NCBI GenBank assembly: GCA_016213675.1 | Contig: JACQZW010000024.1 | Coordinates: 62,001-126,000, forward strand | Direction of reading: 5' to 3' | DNA: 64,000 nt | From: Acidobacteriota bacterium | Lineage (GTDB): Bacteria > Acidobacteriota > Thermoanaerobaculia > Thermoanaerobaculales > Thermoanaerobaculaceae | Part shown: positions 7,899 to 17,225 of the stretch, one piece after another | Position numbering within the stretch: position 1 is the first letter of the stretch | Layout of the letters: every line of letters begins with the position of its first letter | Notes under the pieces: generated by a model | Seen by the model: the letters and a program-made list of their open reading frames with translations, nothing else | Told to the model about the DNA's origin: nothing | The model's database searches: none | Position numbers and translations under genes: made by a program

Positions 7899-9476
7899 TC
7901 ACCTGGTCGCCGGGAGCGTTCGAGCGTCGGTAATCGGGGCGACGCGCCCGCGCTCACGCAGCCACTCCGCGGCCTGCACGCCGATCGTCTCTCGAGCCGT
8001 CGAAACCATCTCGCCAGTGCCCAGCGAGACGTAGCCGTCGCCGCCCTGGACCATGAAGTCGATGGTCGCCACGGTGTAGGTCGCGCCGTCGTCGAGCGGC
8101 GCGCCGCCGACCGTGGCCGAGACCAGGCGGCGGCCGGCGGGCGCGCCGGGGTCGAAGCGGACGACCATTCCCGATTGCTGGACCATGCCGTGTTCCCCGG
8201 ACAGGCCCTGCTCCAGGGCCGCCCGGACCGCCTTTCCCGTGAGTCGCAGGACCACGACCCGGTTGTTGAAGGGCAGCACCGACGTGACGTGGACCGGGGT
8301 GACCGTCCCTGCCGGCAGGTCGGCGCGCAGGCCGCCGGCGTTGTACAGCGAGATCTCCGTCCCGGCGTGGGCCCGCATCAGGTCGGTGAGCAGGTTGCCG
8401 AGGGGGGAGGTCGCGGCGTAGTCGCGGGTGATCGGCGCCGCGGCCTCGCACAGCGGCCGCGAGGCCATCGCGGCGACCACGGCGCGCCAGTGCGCGGCAC
8501 GGCGGGCCACCTCGGGGATCGGGGTCTCCCGGTCGGCGAGCACGCGCTCGAGCCGGCCCCGGTAGGCGGCGATGCCCTTTCCCTCGGCCGGGAGGTCGAG
8601 CTCGAGCACGCCGAGCGTCGTCGTGTGGCCGAAGGTCTGGACGATGATCGTGCCGTTCGTGGGCTCCCGGAATGGCGGGTCGATGCCGCGGTGGGCATGG
8701 CCGCCGACCAGCACGTCGATGCCCGGCACCGCCGCGGCGAGGGCGACGTCGGCGTCGAAGTCGCGCTGGGCCTCGGGGTGGTTCTCGGCATCGTCCTGCA
8801 TCGGGCCGGTCTTCCCCTCGTGGGCGAGGACGACGACCACGTCGACCTCCGCGCGCAGCGCCTCGACGACGGGCCGGAGCTCCCTGGCAGGGTCGCGGAA
8901 CGCGAGGTCCCGGACCTGCGCCGGCAGCGTCACCTGGGCGGCGTCGGCGCCGATCACCCCGATGACCGCGACGCGGACCGTGCCGCGCCGGACGATCGCG
9001 TACGGGCGCGCGAAGCGCCTCCCGCTGTCGCGCCAGTAGACGTTCGCCGACAGGATCGGCACCGAGGTGCTCCAGGTCAGCTCCTCGAGGCGGGGGACCG
9101 AGACGTCGAACTCGTGGTTGCCGATCGCCATCGCGTCGTAGCCCATCGCGTCGAGCAGGTCGAACGGCGCTTCGCCGCGCGTGAGGGTGGAGATCGCGGG
9201 GCCGCTGAGCAGGTCCCCGGCATCGACCAAGATCACGTCGTCGCGGCCCTGCCGGAGCCGGGCGATGGCCCCGGAGAGCGCCTCGAACCCGCCGAGGCGG
9301 GGCGCCTCGGGCAGCCAGGTCGCCACGACGGGGTCGAGCTGCGCGTGGGAGTCGTTGGTGTAGAGGACCGTCAGGTGTCGGCGCGGCGCCTCGGCGGCGA
9401 TCGACGCGCCGGCGGATGCGGCGACAACGACGAGCAGTGCAACCGCGAAGGTGGAACCGGGCGACCGTCGGGCCAT
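7899..9476 (-). CDS. UshA-type 5'-nucleotidase / 2',3'-cyclic phosphodiesterase, secreted
   Basis: 525 aa with a signal peptide of about 27 residues. The metallophosphatase domain shows VLYTNDSHAQ, VDAGDLL, GNHEFD, VVVLAHEG and GGHAHRG, the metal-ligand blocks of the calcineurin-like fold, followed by a C-terminal 5'-nucleotidase domain (about residues 330-510) with YNAGGLRADLPAG and the substrate-stacking FMVQGGDGY block. It hydrolyses nucleotides or cyclic nucleotides in the periplasm. The start at 9476 follows GGAGG. It lies 55 bp upstream of the acid phosphatase gene and is probably co-transcribed with it. Confidence 0.9.
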   Translation of the reverse strand: MARRSPGSTFAVALLVVVAASAGASIAAEAPRRHLTVLYTNDSHAQLDPVVATWLPEAPRLGGFEALSGAIARLRQGRDDVILVDAGDLLSGPAISTLTRGEAPFDLLDAMGYDAMAIGNHEFDVSVPRLEELTWSTSVPILSANVYWRDSGRRFARPYAIVRRGTVRVAVIGVIGADAAQVTLPAQVRDLAFRDPARELRPVVEALRAEVDVVVVLAHEGKTGPMQDDAENHPEAQRDFDADVALAAAVPGIDVLVGGHAHRGIDPPFREPTNGTIIVQTFGHTTTLGVLELDLPAEGKGIAAYRGRLERVLADRETPIPEVARRAAHWRAVVAAMASRPLCEAAAPITRDYAATSPLGNLLTDLMRAHAGTEISLYNAGGLRADLPAGTVTPVHVTSVLPFNNRVVVLRLTGKAVRAALEQGLSGEHGMVQQSGMVVRFDPGAPAGRRLVSATVGGAPLDDGATYTVATIDFMVQGGDGYVSLGTGEMVSTARETIGVQAAEWLRERGRVAPITDARTLPATR

Positions 9477-9663
9477 GGAGCCTCCTCACGCTGGGGCGCC
9501 GGACCAGTCTAGCTGGGACTCACCCGGTCAGGCGCCATCGCTGTCGCGTTCGGACATACCCCTGGCGCGCCGGGCCATTCCAGGCACCGCCGGGCCTCGC
9601 CAGGTTGTGAGGGAGAGCCGTCGGCCGCGGCGAGGCTCGCGGCCGGGAAGGGAGAATCAGGAG

Positions 9664-10185
9664 ATGCGAAGGACAGTCGTGATCGTGGCGATCTTCCTCG
9701 GTGTCGCCGCCGGGGCGCTGGGACAGGGGGTCCCGAAGGCCCTCGACGCGCCGGACCTGTGGGGCAAGTCGTACTGGACGCCGGGCGGGCCGTACAGGGC
9801 GGGCCACGTCTACGAGGTCAAGGTGACCGTCGAGAACCGCGGCCATGCCACCGCCTACGGCACCGCCCGCCGCGGCTACGTCGTCGACTGGAGCCTCGGC
9901 ACGGTGATCGCAAGCTTCCCGGCAGCTCCCCACACCCTGCCGGTGCCGTACCGGTGGGTCGAGGCGATGCTCCTGCAGGGCGGGCGGGTCACGCCGACCG
10001 TGGATCTCCGGCCGGGCGAGGCGAAGGAGTACACGGTGAAGATCAAGCTTCCGCAGGACCTCAAGCCGGGGAAGTACTGGCTCCAGGTCACGGTGGACCC
10101 CTTCAACCGCGTCGCCGAGCCGCAGCCCCACCCCAACGGCGAGCACGACAACATCAGCAACATCGACATCGAGGTCGTGAGGTAG
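9664..10185 (+). CDS. Small secreted protein with a CARDB-like domain
   Basis: 173 aa with a signal peptide (MRRTVVIVAIFLGVAAGALG). The mature part reads as a single beta-sandwich: VYEVKVTVENRGHATAYGT, then LRPGEAKEYTVKIKLPQDL and KYWLQVTVDPFNRVAEP, ending with an Asn/Glu-rich HDNISNID strand. This pattern (asymmetric gain of 'N-x-G' and 'DPxNxVxE') is that of CARDB/adhesion-type domains. No catalytic motif. The start has AGGAG just upstream. A similar small secreted protein lies at 27281-27760. Function unknown. Confidence 0.8.
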   Translation: MRRTVVIVAIFLGVAAGALGQGVPKALDAPDLWGKSYWTPGGPYRAGHVYEVKVTVENRGHATAYGTARRGYVVDWSLGTVIASFPAAPHTLPVPYRWVEAMLLQGGRVTPTVDLRPGEAKEYTVKIKLPQDLKPGKYWLQVTVDPFNRVAEPQPHPNGEHDNISNIDIEVVR

Positions 10186-10212
10186 TTGCGGGCGGAGTGA
10201 CGCGGTCCGGGC

Positions 10213-10911
10213 CTACCGCTTCGCAGCCGGGGCGCCTGGGGCCTGGCGGCTGATCGGGTTGTCCTCGACGAACGGCTGGACGGCGTCGAACAGCCGGTCC
10301 TCCTCGGCGCGCTTGCGGACGAGCCAGCGCTCGAGGCGGACCCGCTCGGCCTCGACGGCGGCCCGGTTCGCCTCCATCAATACCGTGTTGGCCTTGGTGA
10401 GCTCCTCGATCTGCGCCTGGAGCACCCGGTTCTTCTCGTCGGCGTCCTGCAACTGCCGCGTCACGCGGTCGGCGAGGAAGCGCTCGAAGGCGTCGAGGGC
10501 GCGATCGCGGGCGGCGGCGTCGCGCACGATGTCGTCGATCGCCACCGCGCCGGTCGGCAGCCGGCGCAGCATCCCGGCGATCACCCTCGCCCGGGTCGCC
10601 GCGTCCATGCCGCGGAACTCCTCCGCCTCGAGCATCTCGATGAGTCGGTAGACCGTGAAGCCGTGGGCCGGCGGCTGGATCCCCGCGCTGGCGTAGACCT
10701 GCTCGAGCGCGTACTCCTCGCCGGCAGGCTGCCGCTCCAGGGCGGCGACGTCGAGCTCCACCGGGGTCACCGGCGGCGCACCCGAGGGGACCGCGGGGCC
10801 TCCCGACGATGACGAGTCCGGCGTGGACGTCGGCCCGTCGCCGGCGACGTCCTCCGTCCCGGCCGTCGTGACGAGCCCGAGCTTCTCGAGAAGTCCGATG
10901 ACCTTGCCCAT
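10213..10911 (-). CDS. Hypothetical coiled-coil protein
   Basis: 232 aa, not recognised. It begins MGKVIGLLEKLGLV, followed by a low-complexity Thr/Ser/Pro/Gly linker (residues 20-45), a helical middle with LEQVYASAGIQPPAHGFTVY, and a long charged coiled coil from about residue 140 (DADEKNRVLQAQIEELTKAN). There is no signal peptide, so it is probably cytoplasmic. The start at 10911 is the first Met that keeps the conserved-looking N-terminus; the ribosome binding site is weak. It converges with the CARDB-like gene 27 bp away and is divergent from the DMT transporter. Confidence 0.7.
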   Translation of the reverse strand: MGKVIGLLEKLGLVTTAGTEDVAGDGPTSTPDSSSSGGPAVPSGAPPVTPVELDVAALERQPAGEEYALEQVYASAGIQPPAHGFTVYRLIEMLEAEEFRGMDAATRARVIAGMLRRLPTGAVAIDDIVRDAAARDRALDAFERFLADRVTRQLQDADEKNRVLQAQIEELTKANTVLMEANRAAVEAERVRLERWLVRKRAEEDRLFDAVQPFVEDNPISRQAPGAPAAKR

Positions 10912-11045
10912 GCACCGATGGTAGGGACGATCGCGCGCGCCCGCAACACTGGGCCGCGCCGTCGTCCGGCGCACGGGTGCGTGGCTGGCGTCACGACTCG
11001 ACGATTGGATCTTGGCGAGCCCGCTCGGCCGCGTCACACTGCGGC

Positions 11046-12014
11046 GTGCAACTGGCAGCCACCGACCGCGCGCGGATCGCCCGGGGAACCTCGATCGCCG
11101 TCGCCGCCGCCGCGGTCCTGTCGACGACGGCGATCTTCATCCGTTACCTGACCGAGACCACCCACGTCCCCGCGCTCGTGCTGGCGCTGTGGCGCGACGT
11201 GTTCGTCGTCGCGACGCTGGTGCCGGCGCTGGGGCTGTTGTGTCCCCGACTGCTGCGGCCGGAGCGGCGACACCTGCGCTACCTCGCGACGTACGGCCTC
11301 GTGCTGGCGGCGTTCAACGCGTTGTGGACGGTATCCGTCGCCCTCAACGGGGCGGCCGTGGCCACCGTACTGGTCTACAGCTCCGCCGCCTTCACCGCGC
11401 TGCTCGGCCGCCTCATCCTGGCCGAGCCGCTGAGCTGGGCCAAGGCCGTGGCGGTCGCCGTCAGCCTCGGCGGCTGCGCCCTGGTGTCGGGCGCGTCCGA
11501 CGCGGCAGCGTGGCGGGCAGGGACCGCGAGCATCCTCGTCGGGGTGCTCGCGGGCTTGGGCTATGCCGCGTACAGCCTGATGGGGCGATCGGCCGCGGTG
11601 CGCGGGCTGGACCCGTGGACCACGGTGCTGGCGACGTTCGGCTTCGCGAGCGTCTTCCTGCTCGTGGCGAACCTGCTCCCGCTTCCCCCCGCGACCGGCG
11701 TGGCGTCACGCCCCGCCGACCTGTTCTGGCTCGGCGACTCGGTGATCGCCTGGGGCGTCCTCTTCGTGCTCGCCGCCGGTCCGACGGTCGCCGGGTTCGG
11801 GCTGTACAACGTCAGCCTGGGATACCTGCCCTCCAGCGTCGCCAACCTCATCGTCACGATGGAGCCGGTCTTCACGGCGGCGATCGCCTTCCTCGTGCTC
11901 GACGAGCGGCTGAGCGGGATCCAGGTCGCCGGCAGCGTCATGATCGTCGGGGCCGTCCTTCTCCTCCGCATCCACGAAGGCCGCCAGCCCGCCGGCGAAC
12001 GCGCAGCCGCCTGA
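11046..12014 (+). CDS. EamA/DMT-superfamily transporter
   Basis: About 322 aa with roughly ten hydrophobic segments arranged as two EamA repeats; each repeat ends with the typical pattern (LGRLILAEPLSWAKAVAVAV and FTAAIAFLVLDERLSGIQVA). Such proteins export or import small metabolites such as amino acids; the substrate cannot be told from sequence. The GTG at 11046 is proposed as start because it begins just before the first membrane helix; a start at 10977 would add a 23-residue polar extension. No good ribosome binding site is visible for either. Confidence 0.85.
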   Translation: MQLAATDRARIARGTSIAVAAAAVLSTTAIFIRYLTETTHVPALVLALWRDVFVVATLVPALGLLCPRLLRPERRHLRYLATYGLVLAAFNALWTVSVALNGAAVATVLVYSSAAFTALLGRLILAEPLSWAKAVAVAVSLGGCALVSGASDAAAWRAGTASILVGVLAGLGYAAYSLMGRSAAVRGLDPWTTVLATFGFASVFLLVANLLPLPPATGVASRPADLFWLGDSVIAWGVLFVLAAGPTVAGFGLYNVSLGYLPSSVANLIVTMEPVFTAAIAFLVLDERLSGIQVAGSVMIVGAVLLLRIHEGRQPAGERAAA

Positions 12015-12070
12015 CCGCGGCCCGACGGGGGTCGCCATGGGGTCGGCGTCGGTCGGAGCCGGTCCGTCGT

Positions 12071-12829
12071 ATGATTCCCGAGCGGGTGGGGTCGTCTGGT
12101 TGGGGGGAGGGCGGGGCCTGTCCCCTGTTCCGTGTCCCCGTCTTTGCCGTAAGGGGAGGTCGTACGCGCTACCGGTGCCTGATCATCGACCACGACGACA
12201 CGGCCGTGGACGGGACGCGGCGGGTCCACTACCCGGCGCACCTCAAGGTCATGGAGATCATGCGCCCGCACCTCCCGCCGGTCACCCTCGACACCTGGTT
12301 CGAGAAGAACTTCGATCCCGGGATCATGTCGTTCCTCGTCGACGAGCTCGCCATGACGCCGGAGGAACTCACCCTCGAGCACCGGATCTGGCGCGAGTTC
12401 ACGTCGCGCGAAACCCCGCACTTCTACGCGGGCTTCCTGGATGCCCTCGCGGAGTACACGTCGCGGGGCGGGCTGATCTCGGTCGTGTCCCACTCCGAGG
12501 AGCACGTCATCCTGTCGCACTACAACGGCGCGACCAACGGGCACCGCGTGATGCCCGACCTCGTCTTCGGCTGGGGGCTCGAGCCGAACAAGCGCAAGCC
12601 GCACCCGTACCCGGTCCTCGAGACGCTGCGCCGGCTCGACCTGGCACCGCGCGACGTGCTCGTCGTCGACGATCTCAAGCCAGGGGTCGACATGGCCGAG
12701 GCCGCCGGCGTCGACGTGGCGGCGGCCGGCTGGAGCCACGACATCCCGGTGATCCGCGAGTTCATGCAGCGCTCGTGCGTGGCGTACTTCGCCACCGTCG
12801 CCGACTTCGCCGAGTTCATCCTCCGGTAG
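12071..12829 (+). CDS. HAD-family hydrolase (start uncertain)
   Basis: The core begins at about 12170 with YRCLIIDHDDTAVDG, HAD motif I (DxDxT), followed by a helical cap, motif II VVSHS, the motif III Lys region (NKRKPHPYP), and motif IV VVDDLKPGVDMAEAAG. These support a phosphatase or phosphoglycolate-phosphatase-like enzyme of about 220 aa. No ATG/GTG/TTG lies in frame close to the core; the nearest is ATG 12071, which would add ~33 residues translated from a purine-rich repeat-like stretch. A strong AGGGGAGGT at 12152-12160 points to a start near 12164-12179 with a non-standard codon (ACG or CTG). Confidence 0.8.
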   Translation: MIPERVGSSGWGEGGACPLFRVPVFAVRGGRTRYRCLIIDHDDTAVDGTRRVHYPAHLKVMEIMRPHLPPVTLDTWFEKNFDPGIMSFLVDELAMTPEELTLEHRIWREFTSRETPHFYAGFLDALAEYTSRGGLISVVSHSEEHVILSHYNGATNGHRVMPDLVFGWGLEPNKRKPHPYPVLETLRRLDLAPRDVLVVDDLKPGVDMAEAAGVDVAAAGWSHDIPVIREFMQRSCVAYFATVADFAEFILR

Positions 12830-12885
12830 GCCCGGCCTCGGCCCCGGTCCCCGCCGGCAGCCGCATGTCGCAGCCGCGTCGCGGC

Positions 12886-12913
12886 TTGACACTCCCTTGT
12901 CTCATGCTAGCCT
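12886..12913 (+). promoter_or_regulatory. Sigma-70-type promoter of the DUF1302-MMPL operon
   Basis: TTGACA at 12886-12891, a 16-bp spacer, and TAGCCT at 12908-12913. The -35 box is consensus and the -10 is a partial match. Transcription would begin near 12920, leaving a ~25-nt leader with AAGGGGGA before the ATG at 12945. Confidence 0.5.
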
Positions 12914-12944
12914 CAACACAGCTTTGCGGAAGAAGGGGGAATTC

Positions 12945-14786
12945 ATGGGAAGAGAGCAGGTGTGTTGGGGGCGTGGTGTACCCCGGCGAACGGCTGTCGC
13001 CTGGCTTGCCCTCGTGCTGCTGCTGTGCATGGCGGCACCGGCGGGCGCTATCGACTACGGGTCCGGGGACTTCAAGATCAGTTGGGGGAACACGATCTCG
13101 TACGGGGCAGCCTGGAGGATGGAGGAACGCGACCAACGGATCATCGGGCTCGCCAATGGGGGGTTGGCCTACTCGGTCAACGGCGACGACGGCAACCTCA
13201 ACTACGACAAGGGCCTCTTCAGCAACGCGCTGAAGCTGAGCTCCGAGATCGAGGTGAGCTACAAGAACGTCGGCGCCTTCGTCCGAGGGTTCGGCTTCTA
13301 CGACTACGAGAACGAGAAGGGTGACCGCGCGCGTGCGCCCCTGTCGGACGGCGCCCTCGAACGGGTCGGGAGCCGCGCGGAGCTGCGTGACGCGTTCCTC
13401 TGGTTCAAGTTCCACCTCGGCTCGATGCCGGCCGAGTTGCGGGTCGGCGACCAGGTGGTGAGCTGGGGCGAGAGCACGTTCATCCAGAACGGAATCAACG
13501 TGATCAACCCGGTCGACGTGAGCGTGCTGCGGGTGCCCGGCGCCGAGCTTCGCGATGCCCTGCTGCCCGTCGGCCTGGCGTGGTTCTCCGTTGGTCTGTC
13601 CCAGAACCTCGCGCTGGAGGCCTTCTACCAGTACAAGTGGGAGGAGACGATCATCGATCCTCCGGGCAGCTACTTCTCCACCTCGGACTTCGCCGGTCTC
13701 GGCGGCAGCCGGGTAATGCTCGGGTTCGGCTCGGTGCCGGACACCATCGCCATCGGCCCGATGCCGACCAACCCGATCGGCGCCGTGGTCCAGCGCGCCG
13801 ACGACCGCGGCGCCAGCGACGACGGGGAGTATGGCGTGGCGCTGCGCTGGTTCGCCCCCGCCCTCGGCGGTACCGAGTTCGGTCTCTACTACATGAACTA
13901 CCACTCGCGGCTGCCGGTGATCAACGCGACGACCGGAACGTTCCAGAGCGTTCTCCCGCCGCCGGCCGGACAGCTCAACTACTCCTCGAGCGCCCGCTAC
14001 TTCCTGAGCTACCCCGAGGACATCAAGCTCTACGGCCTCTCCTTCAATACCCAGCTCGGCAGCTCGGGGATCGCGCTGCAGGGCGAGTACTCGTACCGCC
14101 AGGACGTGCCGCTGCAGGTGGACGACCTCGAGCTGCTCTATGCAGCCTTGACCCCGCTGCGGTTGATCGACATCCCGGCGTTCGCGCGGCTGAAGGCGGT
14201 CGGCACGCTACTCGCGGGGACGAATCAGCTCGGCGCGTATGGCTTCAGCGAGGAGATCGAGGGGTTCAAGCGCTTCGACACCTCGCAGGTCCAGATGACG
14301 ATGACGAAGGTCATCGGCAGCGTCCTCGGTGCGGACCAGGCCGTAATCGTGTGGGAAGGCGCGCTGGGCTACGTCCACGACATGCCGGACAAGTCGGTCC
14401 TGCGCCTCGAAGGCCCGGGCACCTACGTGTCGGGCAACAAGATCCACCAGCAGGCCGGTCTCCAGCCGAACACCGAGCCGGCGACCTCGTTCCCCGACCA
14501 GACCGCGTGGGGCTACGTGCTTGCCGGGCGCTTCGACTACAACAACGCGATCGGCCCGATCAACCTGTCGCCGCGGTTCTCCTTCGCGCACGACGTCCAG
14601 GGCACCTCGCCGGGGCCGGGCGGCAACTTCGTCCATGGCCGCAATGCCCTGACCCTGGGATTGGCCGGGACCTACAAGATCAGTTGGGAGGCGGACCTCA
14701 GCTACACCATGTTCAACGGGGCCAACCGCTACAACCTCCTCAACGATCGTGATTTCGTCGCAGCCAACGTGAAGTACTCGTTCTAG
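12945..14786 (+). CDS. DUF1302 outer-membrane porin-like protein
   Basis: 613 aa with a signal peptide ending in APAGA. The mature N-terminus (IDYGSGDFKISWGNTISYGA) and the block GDQVVSWGESTFIQNGINVI are hallmarks of DUF1302. The rest alternates aromatic strands and Gly/Asn-rich turns and ends in an aromatic residue (VKYSF), as outer-membrane beta-barrels do. It is the first gene of a four-gene operon (DUF1302, DUF1329, Ycf48-like, MMPL). The start has AAGGGGGA upstream. Role inferred: the outer-membrane pore or acceptor for a hydrophobic compound moved by the MMPL pump. Confidence 0.88.
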   Translation: MGREQVCWGRGVPRRTAVAWLALVLLLCMAAPAGAIDYGSGDFKISWGNTISYGAAWRMEERDQRIIGLANGGLAYSVNGDDGNLNYDKGLFSNALKLSSEIEVSYKNVGAFVRGFGFYDYENEKGDRARAPLSDGALERVGSRAELRDAFLWFKFHLGSMPAELRVGDQVVSWGESTFIQNGINVINPVDVSVLRVPGAELRDALLPVGLAWFSVGLSQNLALEAFYQYKWEETIIDPPGSYFSTSDFAGLGGSRVMLGFGSVPDTIAIGPMPTNPIGAVVQRADDRGASDDGEYGVALRWFAPALGGTEFGLYYMNYHSRLPVINATTGTFQSVLPPPAGQLNYSSSARYFLSYPEDIKLYGLSFNTQLGSSGIALQGEYSYRQDVPLQVDDLELLYAALTPLRLIDIPAFARLKAVGTLLAGTNQLGAYGFSEEIEGFKRFDTSQVQMTMTKVIGSVLGADQAVIVWEGALGYVHDMPDKSVLRLEGPGTYVSGNKIHQQAGLQPNTEPATSFPDQTAWGYVLAGRFDYNNAIGPINLSPRFSFAHDVQGTSPGPGGNFVHGRNALTLGLAGTYKISWEADLSYTMFNGANRYNLLNDRDFVAANVKYSF

Positions 14787-14802
14787 GGATCGGAGGAAGG
14801 TC

Positions 14803-16167
14803 ATGCACGGAACGACTCAAGCAAAGGTACTCGGCGCCGTCGTCCTGCTCCTGGGCGCGGCGACGTTGGGGTGGGCCCAACTGAGCCCGCAGGAGATCGC
14901 TCGACTCGGCAACGACCTCACGCCGCTCGGGGGCGAGAAGGCCGGCAACGCGGACGGCTCGATCCCGGCCTGGGACGGCGGGATCACCACCCCGCCCGCC
15001 GGCTACAAGCCCGGCATGCGGCACCTGGACCCGTACGCCGCCGACAAGGTGGTGGTCACGATCACGGCGACGAACATGGCGGAGTACTCGGCCAAGCTGA
15101 CCGAGGGCAACAAGGCCATGCTCAAGGCGTACCCGACGTTCAAGATGCTGGTCTACCCGTCGCACCGCAGCGCCTCGGCGCCGCAGTGGATCTACGACGC
15201 GACCAAGAAGTCGGCCGCCACGGCCAAGCTGGCCGAAGGCGGCAACGGCGTGGAGTCGACGGTCAACGGCATCCCGTTCCCGATCCCGAAGAGCGGTGTC
15301 GAGGTGATCTGGAACCATCTCCTCCGCTTCCGCGGCGAGAAGTCCCGGCGGCTGTTCGTCCAGGCCGCGCCGACCCGCGGCGGCAGCTACACGCTGGTCG
15401 AATTCGAGGAGGACTTCCTGGCCCTCTACAGCCTGAAGGGGATGACCGAGGAGAAACTGGCCAACCGGATCCTCCTGTTCCGCCAGAAGGTGCTGGCGCC
15501 GGCGCGGCTGGCCGGCGGTCTCCTGCTCGTCCACGAGTCGCTCAACCAGATCAAGAAGCCGCGCGACGCGTGGGTCTACAACCCCGGCCAGCGCCGTGTC
15601 CGCCGCGCGCCCAACGTCGCGTACGACAACCCGGGCACGGCGTCCGACGGCATGCGGACCTCCGACAACCTCGACATGTTCAACGGCGCCCCGGACCGCT
15701 ACAACTGGAAGCTGGTCGGCAAGCGGGAGATGTACGTCCCCTACAACGCGTACAAGCTTCACAGCGGGTCGCTCAAGTACAAGGAGATCTTCACGCCGCT
15801 TCACGTCAACCCGGATCACCTGCGCTACGAGTTGCACCGGGTGTGGGTGGTCGACGCGACCTTGAAGGAGGGCGCTCGCCACATCTACAAGCGGCGCACG
15901 TTCTACGTCGACGAGGATAGCTGGCAGATCGTCGGCGTCGACACCTACGACAACCGCGACCAGCTCTGGCGCGTCTCGGAAGGGCACCCGATCAACTACT
16001 ACGACGTGCCGACGATCTGGGTGACGGCCGAAACCCACACCGACTTGCAGGCCGGCCGCTACCTCGCGTACGGGCTGAGCAACGAGACGGCTCCATTCGA
16101 CTTCACCGCCGATGTCAAGGAGGCGGACTTCGCGCCCGATGCGCTCAGGCGCGAGGGCGTGCGCTGA
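14803..16167 (+). CDS. DUF1329 secreted protein
   Basis: 454 aa with a signal peptide (ending LGWAQ). The body shows the DUF1329 hallmarks: LGNDLTPLGGEKAGNADGS, IPAWDGGI near the N-terminus, and later RRAPNVAYDNPGTASDG and ELHRVWVVDATLKEG. The fold resembles LolA/LolB-type lipid-binding barrels according to general knowledge of the family, which fits carriage of a lipid across the periplasm (inference). GGAGGAAGG precedes the ATG, 16 bp after the DUF1302 stop, so the two are translated from one message. Confidence 0.88.
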   Translation: MHGTTQAKVLGAVVLLLGAATLGWAQLSPQEIARLGNDLTPLGGEKAGNADGSIPAWDGGITTPPAGYKPGMRHLDPYAADKVVVTITATNMAEYSAKLTEGNKAMLKAYPTFKMLVYPSHRSASAPQWIYDATKKSAATAKLAEGGNGVESTVNGIPFPIPKSGVEVIWNHLLRFRGEKSRRLFVQAAPTRGGSYTLVEFEEDFLALYSLKGMTEEKLANRILLFRQKVLAPARLAGGLLLVHESLNQIKKPRDAWVYNPGQRRVRRAPNVAYDNPGTASDGMRTSDNLDMFNGAPDRYNWKLVGKREMYVPYNAYKLHSGSLKYKEIFTPLHVNPDHLRYELHRVWVVDATLKEGARHIYKRRTFYVDEDSWQIVGVDTYDNRDQLWRVSEGHPINYYDVPTIWVTAETHTDLQAGRYLAYGLSNETAPFDFTADVKEADFAPDALRREGVR

Positions 16168-16253
16168 CGACATCTTCGTTCACCGGACCGGCCGGGGCGG
16201 GGAGCCCCGGCCGGACGATGACCGTTTCACCTCGAATGAGGATTGGGGGCGTC

Positions 16254-17216
16254 ATGGTGAAGGGCGCGTGCCTTGCTGCAGTGATCCTCGCTTTCGCTAC
16301 GGGGAGCCTGGCGGCTGCCCCGGCGGAGCAGGAGTCGGCCATCCTGGCGCCGCTGGCCTCGCGGTCGCTGCTTCTCGATGTGGCGGTCGCCGGTGATCGC
16401 CTTGTTGCGGTCGGGGAGCGCGGCCACGTCCTGGTCTCGACCGATGGCGGAGGAGCGTGGCGCCAGATCGAGGTCCCGACCCGTTCCATGCTGACGGCCG
16501 TCCACTTCCACGACGGCAAGCTCGGCTGGGCGGTCGGCCACGATGCGCTGATCCTGCGCAGCGACGACGGCGGAGAGAGCTGGAGGCAGGTCCACCACGA
16601 TCCAGAGGACAACAGCCCCCTGTTCGACGTGTTCTTCCTCGACGGCTCGCACGGCTTCGCCATCGGCGCCTACGGGCTGTTCCTCGAGAGCCGGGACGGG
16701 GGACAGAGCTGGAACGAGCGGCCGATCGCCGAGGGCGACGCCCACCTGCACCACATGGCCCGCTCGGCATCGGGGAAGCTCTACATCGCCGCCGAACGGG
16801 GCGTGATCCTGCGCTCCGACGACGCCGGGGAGACCTGGAAGGAGCTACCGTCGCCCTACAAGGGCTCGTTCTTCGGCAGTTTCCCGCTCGCCGGCGAGTC
16901 CGTCCTCCTGTTCGGGTTGCGCGGCCATGCGTTCGTCTCGGACGACGCGGGAGCGACCTGGCGCGAGGTGACGACCGGCGTCGACACCATGCTCACCGGG
17001 GCGTGCCGGAGCTCCGACGGTCGGCTCGTCGTCGTGGGGTTGGCCGGTGTGGTGCTGGTCAGCGCCGACGAGGGGCGGTCGTGGTGGCTCCAGACCCAGG
17101 GTGACCGCCTTGGCATCTCGGCGGTCGTGCCGGTCCCCGGCGGAGACGTCGTGCTGGCCGGCGAGTTCGGCGTACGTAGGGTGTCCTTGACGGCGCCTGC
17201 CGCGCGGGCAAGGTAG
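16254..17216 (+). CDS. Ycf48/BNR-like beta-propeller protein, secreted
   Basis: 320 aa with a signal peptide (MVKGACLAAVILAFATGSLAA). It has seven-blade-type repeats with the BNR/Asp-box signature, for example STDGGGAWRQIE, SDDGGESWRQV, SRDGGQSWNER, SDDAGETWKEL and SDDAGATWREV, as in Ycf48/HCF136. Such proteins act as assembly or scaffold factors; here it probably supports the adjacent transporter. Starts at 16218 and 16236 are possible; 16254 gives the cleanest signal peptide. The next gene starts 9 bp after its stop. Confidence 0.85.
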   Translation: MVKGACLAAVILAFATGSLAAAPAEQESAILAPLASRSLLLDVAVAGDRLVAVGERGHVLVSTDGGGAWRQIEVPTRSMLTAVHFHDGKLGWAVGHDALILRSDDGGESWRQVHHDPEDNSPLFDVFFLDGSHGFAIGAYGLFLESRDGGQSWNERPIAEGDAHLHHMARSASGKLYIAAERGVILRSDDAGETWKELPSPYKGSFFGSFPLAGESVLLFGLRGHAFVSDDAGATWREVTTGVDTMLTGACRSSDGRLVVVGLAGVVLVSADEGRSWWLQTQGDRLGISAVVPVPGGDVVLAGEFGVRRVSLTAPAARAR

Positions 17217-17225
17217 GGGGGGACG

